Of a stretch of DNA of 64,000 nt, positions 9,844 to 18,839 are shown piece after piece. A program made the translations under genes and the position numbers. The stretch spans positions 62,001-126,000 of the forward strand of contig JAUWGH010000008.1 in NCBI GenBank assembly GCA_030606485.1, read 5' to 3'. Each line of letters begins with the position of its first letter. Within the stretch, counting starts at the first letter, position 1. This stretch comes from Promethearchaeota archaeon. Lineage in GTDB: Archaea; Asgardarchaeota; Lokiarchaeia; Sigyniarchaeales; SOKP01. The notes below the pieces were generated by a model. It did no database searches. It saw only the letters and a list, made by a program, of their open reading frames with translations, and had not been told where the DNA came from.

Positions 9844-10098
9844 GTGCAGTTTTGTCAAAAGTGTAATAATATTTTGATTCCAATAAAAGGGAAAAAGATA
9901 TTATACTGTAGAGCCTGTGATTATGAATATAAATTTAAAAGCAAGGAAGAATATAAAATAATTAAAAAAATCCATCATTCAGAGAGTGAAATGGCTCCAA
10001 TTGTCGTGGAGAAATCTGAAATGCATAAAAAAATTTCTGAAGATGATAGAAAAGCCTATGAAGAATTCTTTGGTAAACCAGAGAACCCATCATACTAA
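9844..10098 (+). CDS. TFS/RPB9-type zinc-ribbon protein lacking the C-terminal ribbon
   Basis: An 84-residue protein starting at GTG, preceded by the strong site GGTGGAGACAA. The N-terminus, FCQKCNNILIPIKGKK followed by YCRACDYEY, matches the N-terminal zinc ribbon of archaeal TFS and eukaryotic RPB9/RPC11 subunits. This is the domain that docks on the RNA polymerase lobe. The rest is a charged helix-rich tail ending FFGKPENPSY. The second ribbon with the catalytic Asp-Glu pair needed for transcript cleavage is absent. It may be a polymerase-binding paralogue without cleavage activity, or a truncated copy. Assignment to the family is fairly sure; the role is inferred. Confidence 0.6.
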   Translation: MQFCQKCNNILIPIKGKKILYCRACDYEYKFKSKEEYKIIKKIHHSESEMAPIVVEKSEMHKKISEDDRKAYEEFFGKPENPSY

Positions 10099-10255
10099 AA
10101 ATTAATCTCCAAGTTGGATATTGCTATTAATTTACTTTTTCTTCATTTATTTTGTATAATTTTATTTCAATCTGAAATAAAAAGATTATTAAAATTATAA
10201 AATTTAATTCAAATAATTAATTATTAATATCTATTCATTTTATTTGTGATTTGAA

Positions 10256-10639
10256 ATGTCTGAGGAAAAACCTAAAAGAAAAAAAGGCTTTGCAGGAATA
10301 TTATGGAAAGAAGTTGAACCTTTAAATTCCAACGAAAAATTTAAAAAAGAATTTGCTGAGACTACGGTTAATGTATTAATTAATCCTAAAGATCAAAAAC
10401 GGGCAGCTTTATTAAAAATATATAAGGGCACTATAGACGTAGATGATGTTAAAAATGATAAAGAAACACTGAAAAGTTTGAAATATGATGCTTTATTCGA
10501 AGCTTCTACCGAACTTTTTTTAAAAATCTTTACCGAAGGATTATCTACAGGTGCATTATTAAAAAAATGGATAACTCGTAAGATTAAATTACGTGGAATA
10601 AGGAAATTAGCCATTTTTGGAAAACTTATGGCATTGTAG
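10256..10639 (+). CDS. Conserved-looking hypothetical protein, 127 aa
   Basis: I do not recognise this protein. It starts at an ATG, has a Lys-rich N-terminus (SEEKPKRKKGF) followed by an amphipathic middle section, and ends in a basic helical tail (KKWITRKIKLRGIRK). There are no cysteines and no clear membrane segments. The composition and an in-frame length of 128 codons in an AT-rich region favour a real gene. It follows the TFS-like gene after 157 bases on the same strand but probably has its own promoter. Confidence 0.5.
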   Translation: MSEEKPKRKKGFAGILWKEVEPLNSNEKFKKEFAETTVNVLINPKDQKRAALLKIYKGTIDVDDVKNDKETLKSLKYDALFEASTELFLKIFTEGLSTGALLKKWITRKIKLRGIRKLAIFGKLMAL

Positions 10640-10716
10640 AAATTATAATCTCATCAATTTTTTTTTGTAAGTTTTTTATAAATTTTTTAATATCAAAAAT
10701 AATTTACAAGTGAAAT

Positions 10717-11136
10717 TTAAGCTTTAAATTTAAAAATTGACATCAAACTAGTCATTTGATCTCTAAGACTTTGCTCATTTAATTTTAAAAAAGATTGGAT
10801 CATCACTTTTTTATCTTGAGGGGATATATCTTCAAATGAATCTAAAAATTGTTGGATATAAATGGTTTTTTTATCAGGATTACTTTTAATTTGAGAAATG
10901 ATTCTCTCAAAAAGTTGGTCTTTTTCAAGTTTCATTATTGTTTTATTACTAATTTGAGTAAACTCTGAAAAAAAGTCGTTTTTCAATAGGATATTATTAT
11001 AAATATCTTCAATCAACGAATCTTTAGAAGGAATTACTAACTCATCTAAGGAAGTAAAAAAATCAGAATATTGACTATTGATATTCTTAATTTTAGAAAG
11101 AATTAATTTGATTTTTTTCGAAATATTATTTTCCAT
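10717..11136 (-). CDS. Hypothetical helical protein, 139 aa
   Basis: No family is recognised. The sequence is almost entirely alpha-helical in character, rich in Lys, Ser and Ile, with no cysteine and no membrane segment. Segments such as KKTIYIQQFLDSFEDISPQ and the following MIQSFLKLNEQSLRDQM look like packed amphipathic helices. It starts at ATG and lies upstream of nothing obvious; the next leftward gene (CCG protein) lies on its 5' side and ends 107 bases away. It could be cotranscribed with it. Confidence 0.5.
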   Translation of the reverse strand: MENNISKKIKLILSKIKNINSQYSDFFTSLDELVIPSKDSLIEDIYNNILLKNDFFSEFTQISNKTIMKLEKDQLFERIISQIKSNPDKKTIYIQQFLDSFEDISPQDKKVMIQSFLKLNEQSLRDQMTSLMSIFKFKA

Positions 11137-11243
11137 TTGCTTAGAAATATAGTATTTTTCTAATATAATTTTTACTTAATATAGAAATTTAACTATTGAA
11201 CAATTAAAAAAATAGAAAAAACGAGAAAAAAATTAGAAATTTC

Positions 11244-12266
11244 TTATTTAAGGTAATCTAATGTTTCACCTAGGGCAAGCCTACATAAATCACTTAATAG
11301 ATATAATTTCAAGCCATTTCTCTCAGCTAATGAGCCAATCATATTTTTACACATGGGGCAATTAAATACACAAGCTTCTGCTCCATAATCTACCATATCT
11401 TGGACATTTTTCTTTTGAGTTTCTCTACGTAATTTTTTCTTGTCTGGTATCGCCTCCATGCCGCCTCCACAACATAAAGCGTTTTCTCTATCGTATTTTC
11501 TTGCAACCCTCTCAACACCAATTAATTCGCATATTTTATCAACCCATTGATCGGTTTCAGGTATGAATCTATTTGAACAATTACGTAGGTAAGCAATTTT
11601 CATATTTAATTTATTTATTTCTGACTCATGATCCTTAAGATAATTATAGAGATATTCAAAAAGATGAATTGCTTTAAATGGTACTTCAATACCATTTCTT
11701 GGACAATACGATACAAAAAACCCATAACATTCATCATGCCAACAAATTAATTCTTTTACTCCGTGTCTTTTGAAATTATTAATAATAAGAGGAGCTCTCT
11801 CTTTAACTACGGAATCTCTTGCCATATGATGAAACATTAAATTACAGAAAAAGTCAGTACCGCTTAAGTATTGAAGATTATCGAACATTTGCCCTTGCAT
11901 CTCGTTTTTACTCATATTCCTAAAGGTACATTTGTCTAAAACTGGCTTCTCTGGGTCTATTTCTTTCATTCTTAATTCAGAGTGAGGAGCATATTGATTT
12001 ACTCCCCTTTCAATCATAGCGAGAGGTATATTCAATGAATTATATTTTTCTTGCAATTCTACAATCCTATCAAATGGTCTTGCGTTTAATTCACAGTATT
12101 CTTGACACGCAAAACATGTTATACATTCACTTAAAATACGTGAATTCTCTCCATTAACCATTTTCATGATCTCAACTTTTGCGTCTTCCTTACTTATATC
12201 AATATATTGACATTTAATTAAACAGCTCTGTGTATCACAACTTTCACATTTATCTCCTTCTAACAT
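11244..12266 (-). CDS. Heterodisulfide reductase HdrC/HdrB-like Fe-S protein with CCG domains
   Basis: A 340-residue iron-sulfur protein combining a ferredoxin-like N-terminus with a cysteine-rich C-terminus. Cys groups at 7, 10, 15, 19 and at 48, 51, 54, 58 can bind two [4Fe-4S] clusters. Two CCG-type motifs follow: one has WHDECYGFFVSYCP, and the second has CCGGGMEAIPDKK followed by FNCPMCKNMI. In HdrB and HdrD such motifs hold the non-cubane clusters that reduce disulfides. No HdrA lies next to it, so its electron partner is unknown. Candidate roles are a stand-alone disulfide or quinone-type oxidoreductase subunit. The gene ends in TAA. Confidence 0.75.
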   Translation of the reverse strand: MLEGDKCESCDTQSCLIKCQYIDISKEDAKVEIMKMVNGENSRILSECITCFACQEYCELNARPFDRIVELQEKYNSLNIPLAMIERGVNQYAPHSELRMKEIDPEKPVLDKCTFRNMSKNEMQGQMFDNLQYLSGTDFFCNLMFHHMARDSVVKERAPLIINNFKRHGVKELICWHDECYGFFVSYCPRNGIEVPFKAIHLFEYLYNYLKDHESEINKLNMKIAYLRNCSNRFIPETDQWVDKICELIGVERVARKYDRENALCCGGGMEAIPDKKKLRRETQKKNVQDMVDYGAEACVFNCPMCKNMIGSLAERNGLKLYLLSDLCRLALGETLDYLK

Positions 12267-12457
12267 TTCCTAAATCACGCTACATTTCAATTTTTATAAT
12301 TTTTATTTTGAATTTTTATTAATTTTAATTAATTTTAATTTAACTTAACTATTATTTAATAATTTGTACATTATATTAACTAAAAATAAATATAAATTAA
12401 AGGTAATAAGCAAAAATAATAAATAGTAATTATATTATTATCCTTTTGTGATTTATT

Positions 12458-13312
12458 ATGAGTCTAAAAAATCCATTTACCGGTTTTAAAATTCGAATGG
12501 AAAAAATGCTATTTAAAGGAGAATTAGGAGAAAAAGCTCTATTTCTTGCGGTCGATCAAGGGTTTGAACATCGCTCGGATTTTACCATTCCAGAAGCGGC
12601 AAACCCAGATTATGTTATGACAGTTGCAGATAAAGCTGGAATTCCACTCATCTTACATAAAGGGTTATATATTAGATATGCAGATCGTCATCCAAATCTC
12701 CCAATGGTAATAAAAATCAATGGAAAAACTGAATTATATAGTGATAATCGTGCTCCAAGAGGAGGACTTGATTGTTCTGTTGATGAGGCTTTAGCCTTAT
12801 GTCCAACTTTATGTGCTGTAGGATATAGTCTTTATGTTGGAGGACAGGATGAGACTTCCCAATTAACTGAACTCGCGGATATCATAAGAGAAGCTAGGAT
12901 ATTTCAGGTTCCAGTAATTGTATGGGCTTATATAAGGCAACATCCCCGGAAAAAAGATGAGGAAGGTTATTGGGAAAATGTAAGATATGGTGCAAGAGTT
13001 GCGTTTGAACTTGGAGCAGATATGGTAAAACTTTACTATCCAAGAGGAGAGGATGGTCTTAAAAAAATAAAAGAATATGCTCAGGGGATGTATTGCTTGA
13101 TCGCTGGAGGAGCCAAATTGGATACTGTTGAACAGGCATATAAAACTGCAAGTGAAATTGTTCATGTTCTTGATGGAATGGCAATAGGTAGAAATATATT
13201 TCAAGATTCTAAGCCAATAAACAAAGCTCTGGGATATAAAGCCATATTTGAAGGAAAATCAGTAGAAGAAGCTCTCAGAATATATAATTCAGATAAAATT
13301 CCTGTTCTTTAA
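12458..13312 (+). CDS. Class I fructose-bisphosphate aldolase, archaeal DhnA/FbaB type
   Basis: A 284-residue TIM-barrel aldolase. The N-terminal motif LFLAVDQGFEHRSDF and the barrel strands VPVIVWAYIRQ, GADMVKLYYPRG and CLIAGGAK match the archaeal-type class I (Schiff base) aldolase family. K191 in MVKLYYP is the likely Schiff-base lysine. The enzyme interconverts fructose 1,6-bisphosphate with DHAP and glyceraldehyde 3-phosphate. The related 2-amino-3,7-dideoxy-D-threo-hept-6-ulosonate synthase of aromatic biosynthesis shares this fold, so substrate assignment is not final. With the GAPDH at 49.4 kb it supports a glycolytic or gluconeogenic trunk. It stands alone with its own AT-rich upstream region. 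Confidence 0.8.
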   Translation: MSLKNPFTGFKIRMEKMLFKGELGEKALFLAVDQGFEHRSDFTIPEAANPDYVMTVADKAGIPLILHKGLYIRYADRHPNLPMVIKINGKTELYSDNRAPRGGLDCSVDEALALCPTLCAVGYSLYVGGQDETSQLTELADIIREARIFQVPVIVWAYIRQHPRKKDEEGYWENVRYGARVAFELGADMVKLYYPRGEDGLKKIKEYAQGMYCLIAGGAKLDTVEQAYKTASEIVHVLDGMAIGRNIFQDSKPINKALGYKAIFEGKSVEEALRIYNSDKIPVL

Positions 13313-13519
13313 AAAAATTAATTATTACTTTTTCTTTTTTATCTTTTAAGCAAATTTTACTTCATTATTTGATTATTTATTTGCATAATTTTTATCAAAA
13401 AAAAATTCTAATTCTAATAGAATTATTAGAGATTTTAAAATAAAAATAAAATAAAAAAACTTTATAATAACAATTATTTTCATATTTTTAATAATTAAAG
13501 GGCTTTCATAAAGCAATTA

Positions 13520-13927
13520 CTATTTAACTGCTTGTTCTTTTTCAATTTCTTTAATTTCAGCATAAAGTTCCTTTACTTTGATATTTAGATATTTCAATTT
13601 CGCTTTTCTGTCATTTTGAATTTCTCTATGTTTATTTTTTAATACAGTGGCTTTTTCTTTTTCAATCATTTTTATGTCATTAGATATTTTTTTAACATTT
13701 TCTTTAGCATTTCCAAATTTAGTTCTTACCTCATCTAATAGTTTTTGAGTATTTTCAGCCTCTTCTTGTGCTATACTTAGTTGTCCCTTTAATTCTGAGA
13801 TTTTTGGATCAAAAGTAGAATTGATTTCAGACTCTGCAGCTGTAGTTTTAGTTAATACCTCAGCTTCAACCTTACCTTTTTCACTTTCTCTTTCTGCTAT
13901 TTTAGTTCTTAAATCTTCAATTGACAT
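13520..13927 (-). CDS. Coiled-coil protein, 135 aa
   Basis: The whole protein is a predicted coiled coil: charged heptad-like segments rich in Lys and Glu run from IEDLRTKIAERESEKGK to the end at EIKEIEKEQAVK. Only one central Pro breaks the helix, in STFDPKISEL. No enzyme motif, cysteine or membrane segment is present. The shape suggests a structural or scaffolding protein, but no family is recognised. It ends in TAG and is convergent with the aldolase gene. Confidence 0.55.
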   Translation of the reverse strand: MSIEDLRTKIAERESEKGKVEAEVLTKTTAAESEINSTFDPKISELKGQLSIAQEEAENTQKLLDEVRTKFGNAKENVKKISNDIKMIEKEKATVLKNKHREIQNDRKAKLKYLNIKVKELYAEIKEIEKEQAVK

Positions 13928-14123
13928 GGAATTCTAACCTGCATTTATAATTTTCATAATATCATTTTATAATTTATATTAAAATGTTATGATTAAGGAA
14001 TTTATTGTTTAATTTATATAAAATTATTTTGATTTAGGAGTATTCAAATATTTGGAAAAAATGCATTTTATATATGAAAAATAAGATAGAAAATAAAGAA
14101 TATAATTTTAGGAAGATCATTTT

Positions 14124-15611
14124 ATGAATGCTAATCAATATGAAAAAACTCCAATTAAATTTGTAATGATAATTCCAAGTTTCTTCAATATTGATGAAGA
14201 TTATCAAAAACCAATTTATTATTATAATTTTCCTCTCGGACCATTGCAAATAATCGCTTTATTATTGAAGAGGAAATTAATAAAAGAAAAGATGCCAATG
14301 ATTATTGACATCCGACGCGAAGAAGAATTAAATCCTGATGGATATAAAATCTCCGAATATAAAAAAGAAGAATTTGAAAAGTTTTTCAATAAAATTATAA
14401 GTAAATATGGACTTCTTGAATATGATTTAATTGCACTAAGTTGCTATACTTCTGCCGCATATTTACAAACAAGATTGATAGCCTCTATTTTAAAGGAACT
14501 AAAACCAGGCATCAAAATAATTGTTGGTGGATATCATCCTTCTGCAGTTCCAAATGATTTTTTATTCCAAAATTCACCGTTTGATTTTGTAATAAGAGGT
14601 GAAGGAGAAAGATTTTTTTTAGATTTATTAAGGAATGGTAATATAATTAAAACTCCAAAGACGAGAGTTGTAATACCTGAACCAATAGACCTTAACTCCT
14701 TGCCATTCCCAGACTATCTTGGATATTTAGATATATATCCCGATTTTAGCTCAAAAATGAATTTTGAACTTTTTGTATCAAGAGGTTGTCCTGGAAATTG
14801 TTATTTCTGTGGTAGTAATTTTAGATTTAGAAATTTAGAATATATTAAAGCAAAATTGTTTTTTACGGAACTATATAATATTGCTCAAAAAAATGATGTA
14901 AAAAGATTTAATTTCTCAGATCAATGTTTTAATGCGCTAAAGTATAAATATAAATGGCTTGAATTAATAAAAAAGAACAAATTAAATGAGGATATGGAGT
15001 TCTCTTGTCAAGCAAGAATCGATTACTTTAGTAAAAAGATGTTAAAAAAATTTCAGGAAGCAAATATGGTTGTAGGATATGGACTTGAGTCTATTTCCAA
15101 AGAAATGTTGGTTGGAATGAATAAAATATCCATAAAAGATGTTAATTCTTATATAAAAAAAACTCATGAGATAATTGAATTTTACAAACAGCACGCTAAG
15201 GTAAGATGTAGATTGAATTTATTAATAGGTTATCCAGGAGAGACGAGAGAGACATTTTTTGAAACTGTGAATTATATAAATAATGATTCAATTCATAGTT
15301 TGATTGATATGGGGCCAACGCTTTATTCAATATACCCAAACTCATTTGTATATCAACATAAAGATGAATATGTTCAAAATTATGGAATTGAATTTATAGA
15401 TGAATATTGGAAAATTAAAGATTTGAACCCATTAAAGAGTTCAGTGATAAGACCTTCAAGAGATTACTCTAAAGAAGATATGATCCTAGATTATTTCACT
15501 GAATATAATAAAATTCTATATTTAAATGAGAGAGGGGGTAAGTTACTTAATAAAATTCAAAATCAAAAATGGAGAACTTTCTTTAAATCATGGTGTGATG
15601 AACTTCATTAA
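14124..15611 (+). CDS. Cobalamin-binding-domain radical SAM protein
   Basis: A 495-residue protein with a B12-binding-like N-terminal Rossmann domain (SCYTSAAYLQTR, then VGGYHPSAVPNDF and RGEGERFF) followed by a radical SAM core. The SAM-cluster motif GCPGNCYFCGS has C222, C226 and C229. Such B12-dependent radical SAM enzymes typically methylate or rearrange unactivated carbons. A canonical DxHxxG cobalamin motif is not clearly visible, so the cobalamin might be absent or bound differently. The ATG has TAGGAAG upstream. It is isolated from neighbours, so the substrate is unknown. Confidence 0.8.
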   Translation: MNANQYEKTPIKFVMIIPSFFNIDEDYQKPIYYYNFPLGPLQIIALLLKRKLIKEKMPMIIDIRREEELNPDGYKISEYKKEEFEKFFNKIISKYGLLEYDLIALSCYTSAAYLQTRLIASILKELKPGIKIIVGGYHPSAVPNDFLFQNSPFDFVIRGEGERFFLDLLRNGNIIKTPKTRVVIPEPIDLNSLPFPDYLGYLDIYPDFSSKMNFELFVSRGCPGNCYFCGSNFRFRNLEYIKAKLFFTELYNIAQKNDVKRFNFSDQCFNALKYKYKWLELIKKNKLNEDMEFSCQARIDYFSKKMLKKFQEANMVVGYGLESISKEMLVGMNKISIKDVNSYIKKTHEIIEFYKQHAKVRCRLNLLIGYPGETRETFFETVNYINNDSIHSLIDMGPTLYSIYPNSFVYQHKDEYVQNYGIEFIDEYWKIKDLNPLKSSVIRPSRDYSKEDMILDYFTEYNKILYLNERGGKLLNKIQNQKWRTFFKSWCDELH

Positions 15612-15831
15612 ATTTGTAAGGGTAAAATAAAATATTCTTGGATTTCAATCTTCAAGGTAATTCTATAATTCATTTTATTTATTCAATAAAAGCAGTTAGA
15701 TGGTTATAGAAAATAATAATAAACATTAAAAATTGAAAATTCATTTACAATATTGATTAACACAAATAATGCATATCAGTAAATAAACTCCTCAAATTTA
15801 ATCAAAATTAAAAGCAAAATAGTTATTTAAA

Positions 15832-18597
15832 ATGAAAGCAAAAGAGGAAATTTCATCAGAAAGAAGTTTAAAAATTGAAAGTAAAGATCTTGAAAGAATT
15901 GCAGAATTAGTTAAATCCGCAAATTATTGTTATGATTGCAATCGTTGTGTAAATGTGTGTCCAGTTTCTATATATGGACTTTTTTATCCAAGACAACTCG
16001 TTAGCGACTTTGCAAATTTTTCAATTGAAGAAACAATTAATAATTCTAATATTTGGAGTTGTTTAACTTGTGGACAATGTATCGAATACTGTCCAATGTC
16101 TAAAGAAAATATCGGAGTAAATTTTTTTGATATTATTTTGAATCTTCGGAAGATCGCTACGGAATCAGAAAAATTGAAAGAGGAGAAATTGGAATATACA
16201 ACACATGGTAGGTTATATGCAAATTTACCTTATTTAATGGCAAATAATCAAATAGAATTCGAGAACAAACTTGGCTATTTGGATGATACAAATTTAAAAA
16301 TTGCTGATAAGGGAGATATTGCATATTTCGTTGGTTGTATTCCATATATTGATAAAATATCTCCATGTAGAAGAGCGTGTCCAGCAGGTGTAGACATACA
16401 AGGTTATATCTCATTTATTAGAGAAGGAAAATTTCAAGAGTCACTTGATTTAATAAGAAAAAGGATTCCCTTTCCAGGGGTATGTGGTCGAATATGCCCT
16501 GCTCTTTGTGAAGATGTTTGTAATCGTGGGACTATAGATAAACCCGTTGCTATTAAAGCATTAAAAAGATTTGTTGCTGACTGGGAAATAAAAAATGCCC
16601 CTTTAAAGAATATTACACCAACTAAACAAACTAAAGAAAAGGTAGCAATTATTGGTTCAGGACCATCTGGTATGTCCGCAGCATATTATCTAGCAAAAAA
16701 GGGATATAAACCAACAGTATTTGAAGCATCACCATTTAAAGGTGGAATGTTAAGATTTGGTGTTCCAGAATACCGTTTGCCCCAAAGAATCTTAGATTAT
16801 GAAATTGAATATATTGAGAAGAGCGGTGTTGAAATTAAAACAAATACACCAATAGGACCAAAACTAACGTTTAAAGATTTAAAAAAAATGGGCTATGAAG
16901 CTATTTTTATTTCAATAGGACTTCAACATAGCAGAAGAATGAGTATAGAGGGAGATGATCTTAAAAATGTTATCGGAGGTATAGAATATCTTAAAAATTA
17001 TAAATTATCAGATAAAACCTCAAAAAAATTTGAAGTAAAAGTTAAAGATAAAATAGTTGGAGTTGTAGGTGGCGGAAATGTTGCTATGGATGCTGCAAGA
17101 ACATCTGTAAGATTAGGTGCAAAACAAGTAATCATAATTTATCGACGATCAGAAAAAGAAATGCCCGCATCAAAAGAAGAGATTGAGATGGCAAAAGAAG
17201 AAAATATTGAATTTCAATTTTTAACTAATCCAGTAAGAATTTTAGGGGATAAAAATAGTAATATTTCTGAAGTTGAATGCATCCGGATGAAACTTGGAGA
17301 ACCAGATAGTTCAGGTAGAAGAAGACCGATTCCTATTGAAGGTTCTGAAATCAAAATGAAAGTTAATGTTTTAATACTTGGAATAGGTCAGGCAGCTGAC
17401 CATGAACCTGTATTAGCTGCTGAACATAAATTAGCAATTGATAAAAGAGGTAGTATTCAAACTGATAAATTAATTTTAGAAACAAATATTCCTGGTGTTT
17501 TTGCTGGAGGAGATATAATAGGTGGTGAGGGAATAGTCATTAGAGCAATAGCGAATGGATATGAAGCAGCAATTTCAATTGATCGATATATCAGAGGTGT
17601 CGACCTAGAAGAAGATAGGTTCTTTAGAGAAGATTTAAGACCTGCTGCAATACCTAAAAAACAAATTGAAGTCACCCAAAGAAGAGAGATGCCAATAATT
17701 CCCGTAGAAGAAAGGATAAAATCTTTTAATGAATGTGAAATTGGACTTTCGGAAGAAGACGCAATTCAAGAAGCTCATAGATGTGTTTTATGTAATATGT
17801 GTTCTAATTGTGATTTACCTCATGAATTATTACAAGAAACAATTGAAAAAGGGCAAAAATTTAAATGTGTATATGGAAAACAATCTTTTTACGATTCTGC
17901 TGATAAAATAGATTATTTAAGAGTTCCAAAAACTGCAATAGGTATTTTAAATCAAAATGGAATAATTCCTGTAGTTTTAGAGGATGAAAAATGTTGTGGG
18001 CATGATAACTATTGGACAGGAGATATGGATACTTTTGAAAAACTTGCAAAATATAATATCCAATTGTTCAAAAATGCCGGAGTTAAAACAATAATTTGTA
18101 ATTGCGCAGAAGGATATTACATGTGGAAATTTGTATATAAAGATCTTCTTGAAGATAACAATGATTTTAATTTTGAAGTATATCATATTAGTGAATATAT
18201 CCAAAAAGAAGGATTATTAGATAATTTAAAACTCCCTAATTCTGATAAAATTTTAGTTACTTACCATGATCCTTGTAGACTTGGCAGAATGAGTAAAGTA
18301 TATGATGCTCCCCGTGAAATATTGAATAAAATTCCATTTGTCGAATTAATAGAAATGAAAAATAATAAAGAGGATGCTCTTTGTTGTGGTGTCGCTGCTA
18401 ATTTGTCTTGTAATATTTACTCAAAAATGATTCAAGGCGATAGAATTAATCAAGCTATTGAAACTGGAGCAAAATATATGATTCTTAATTGCCCAAAATG
18501 TTTAACTCACTTTAATTGCTATTTACATGAAAATCCAGCAATAGATCTTAAAGTTATGTGTTTAATCACTTTCCTTGGTATGTTATACCGTTATTAA
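15832..18597 (+). CDS. HdrD-like CCG iron-sulfur protein with an inserted GltD-type NAD(P)H/FAD module
   Basis: A 921-residue chimera. Residues 33-43 and 77-87 hold two ferredoxin motifs (CYDCNRCVNVCP and CLTCGQCIEYCP). The first CCG domain begins at about 163 with IAYFVGCIPY, but is cut at about 177 by a GltD module. That module has PCRRACPAG at 178-185, the FAD motif IIGSGPSG at 273-280, the NAD(P)H motif VVGGGNVAMDAA at 411-422, and IPGVFAGGDIIGG at 553-565. The Hdr part resumes near 690 (RVPKTAIGILNQNG, then EKCCGHDNYWTGD), and ends with a second CCG motif at 805-890. The expected job is to pass electrons between NAD(P)H and a disulfide-type centre or ferredoxin. The AOR gene starts 242 bases downstream. 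Confidence 0.82.
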   Translation: MKAKEEISSERSLKIESKDLERIAELVKSANYCYDCNRCVNVCPVSIYGLFYPRQLVSDFANFSIEETINNSNIWSCLTCGQCIEYCPMSKENIGVNFFDIILNLRKIATESEKLKEEKLEYTTHGRLYANLPYLMANNQIEFENKLGYLDDTNLKIADKGDIAYFVGCIPYIDKISPCRRACPAGVDIQGYISFIREGKFQESLDLIRKRIPFPGVCGRICPALCEDVCNRGTIDKPVAIKALKRFVADWEIKNAPLKNITPTKQTKEKVAIIGSGPSGMSAAYYLAKKGYKPTVFEASPFKGGMLRFGVPEYRLPQRILDYEIEYIEKSGVEIKTNTPIGPKLTFKDLKKMGYEAIFISIGLQHSRRMSIEGDDLKNVIGGIEYLKNYKLSDKTSKKFEVKVKDKIVGVVGGGNVAMDAARTSVRLGAKQVIIIYRRSEKEMPASKEEIEMAKEENIEFQFLTNPVRILGDKNSNISEVECIRMKLGEPDSSGRRRPIPIEGSEIKMKVNVLILGIGQAADHEPVLAAEHKLAIDKRGSIQTDKLILETNIPGVFAGGDIIGGEGIVIRAIANGYEAAISIDRYIRGVDLEEDRFFREDLRPAAIPKKQIEVTQRREMPIIPVEERIKSFNECEIGLSEEDAIQEAHRCVLCNMCSNCDLPHELLQETIEKGQKFKCVYGKQSFYDSADKIDYLRVPKTAIGILNQNGIIPVVLEDEKCCGHDNYWTGDMDTFEKLAKYNIQLFKNAGVKTIICNCAEGYYMWKFVYKDLLEDNNDFNFEVYHISEYIQKEGLLDNLKLPNSDKILVTYHDPCRLGRMSKVYDAPREILNKIPFVELIEMKNNKEDALCCGVAANLSCNIYSKMIQGDRINQAIETGAKYMILNCPKCLTHFNCYLHENPAIDLKVMCLITFLGMLYRY

Positions 18598-18839
18598 TTA
18601 TTTCTCTATTTTCCTTTCTTAATATTTCCTATTAATCAATAATTTGCAAGGAAAAACCTTTTTTTACCATATAATTAACAAATTAGTCTTTTGTAAAAAT
18701 TAATTTAATTTAATAATGATTAACAATAAATCTTAATTATTATATATTTCAAATGTAAATTATTATCATACGACATTCTTCTATAGAGAAATGTCTAAGT
18801 TAATAACATTTGTTAAGAACATAAAAAAAGTGTAGAAAT

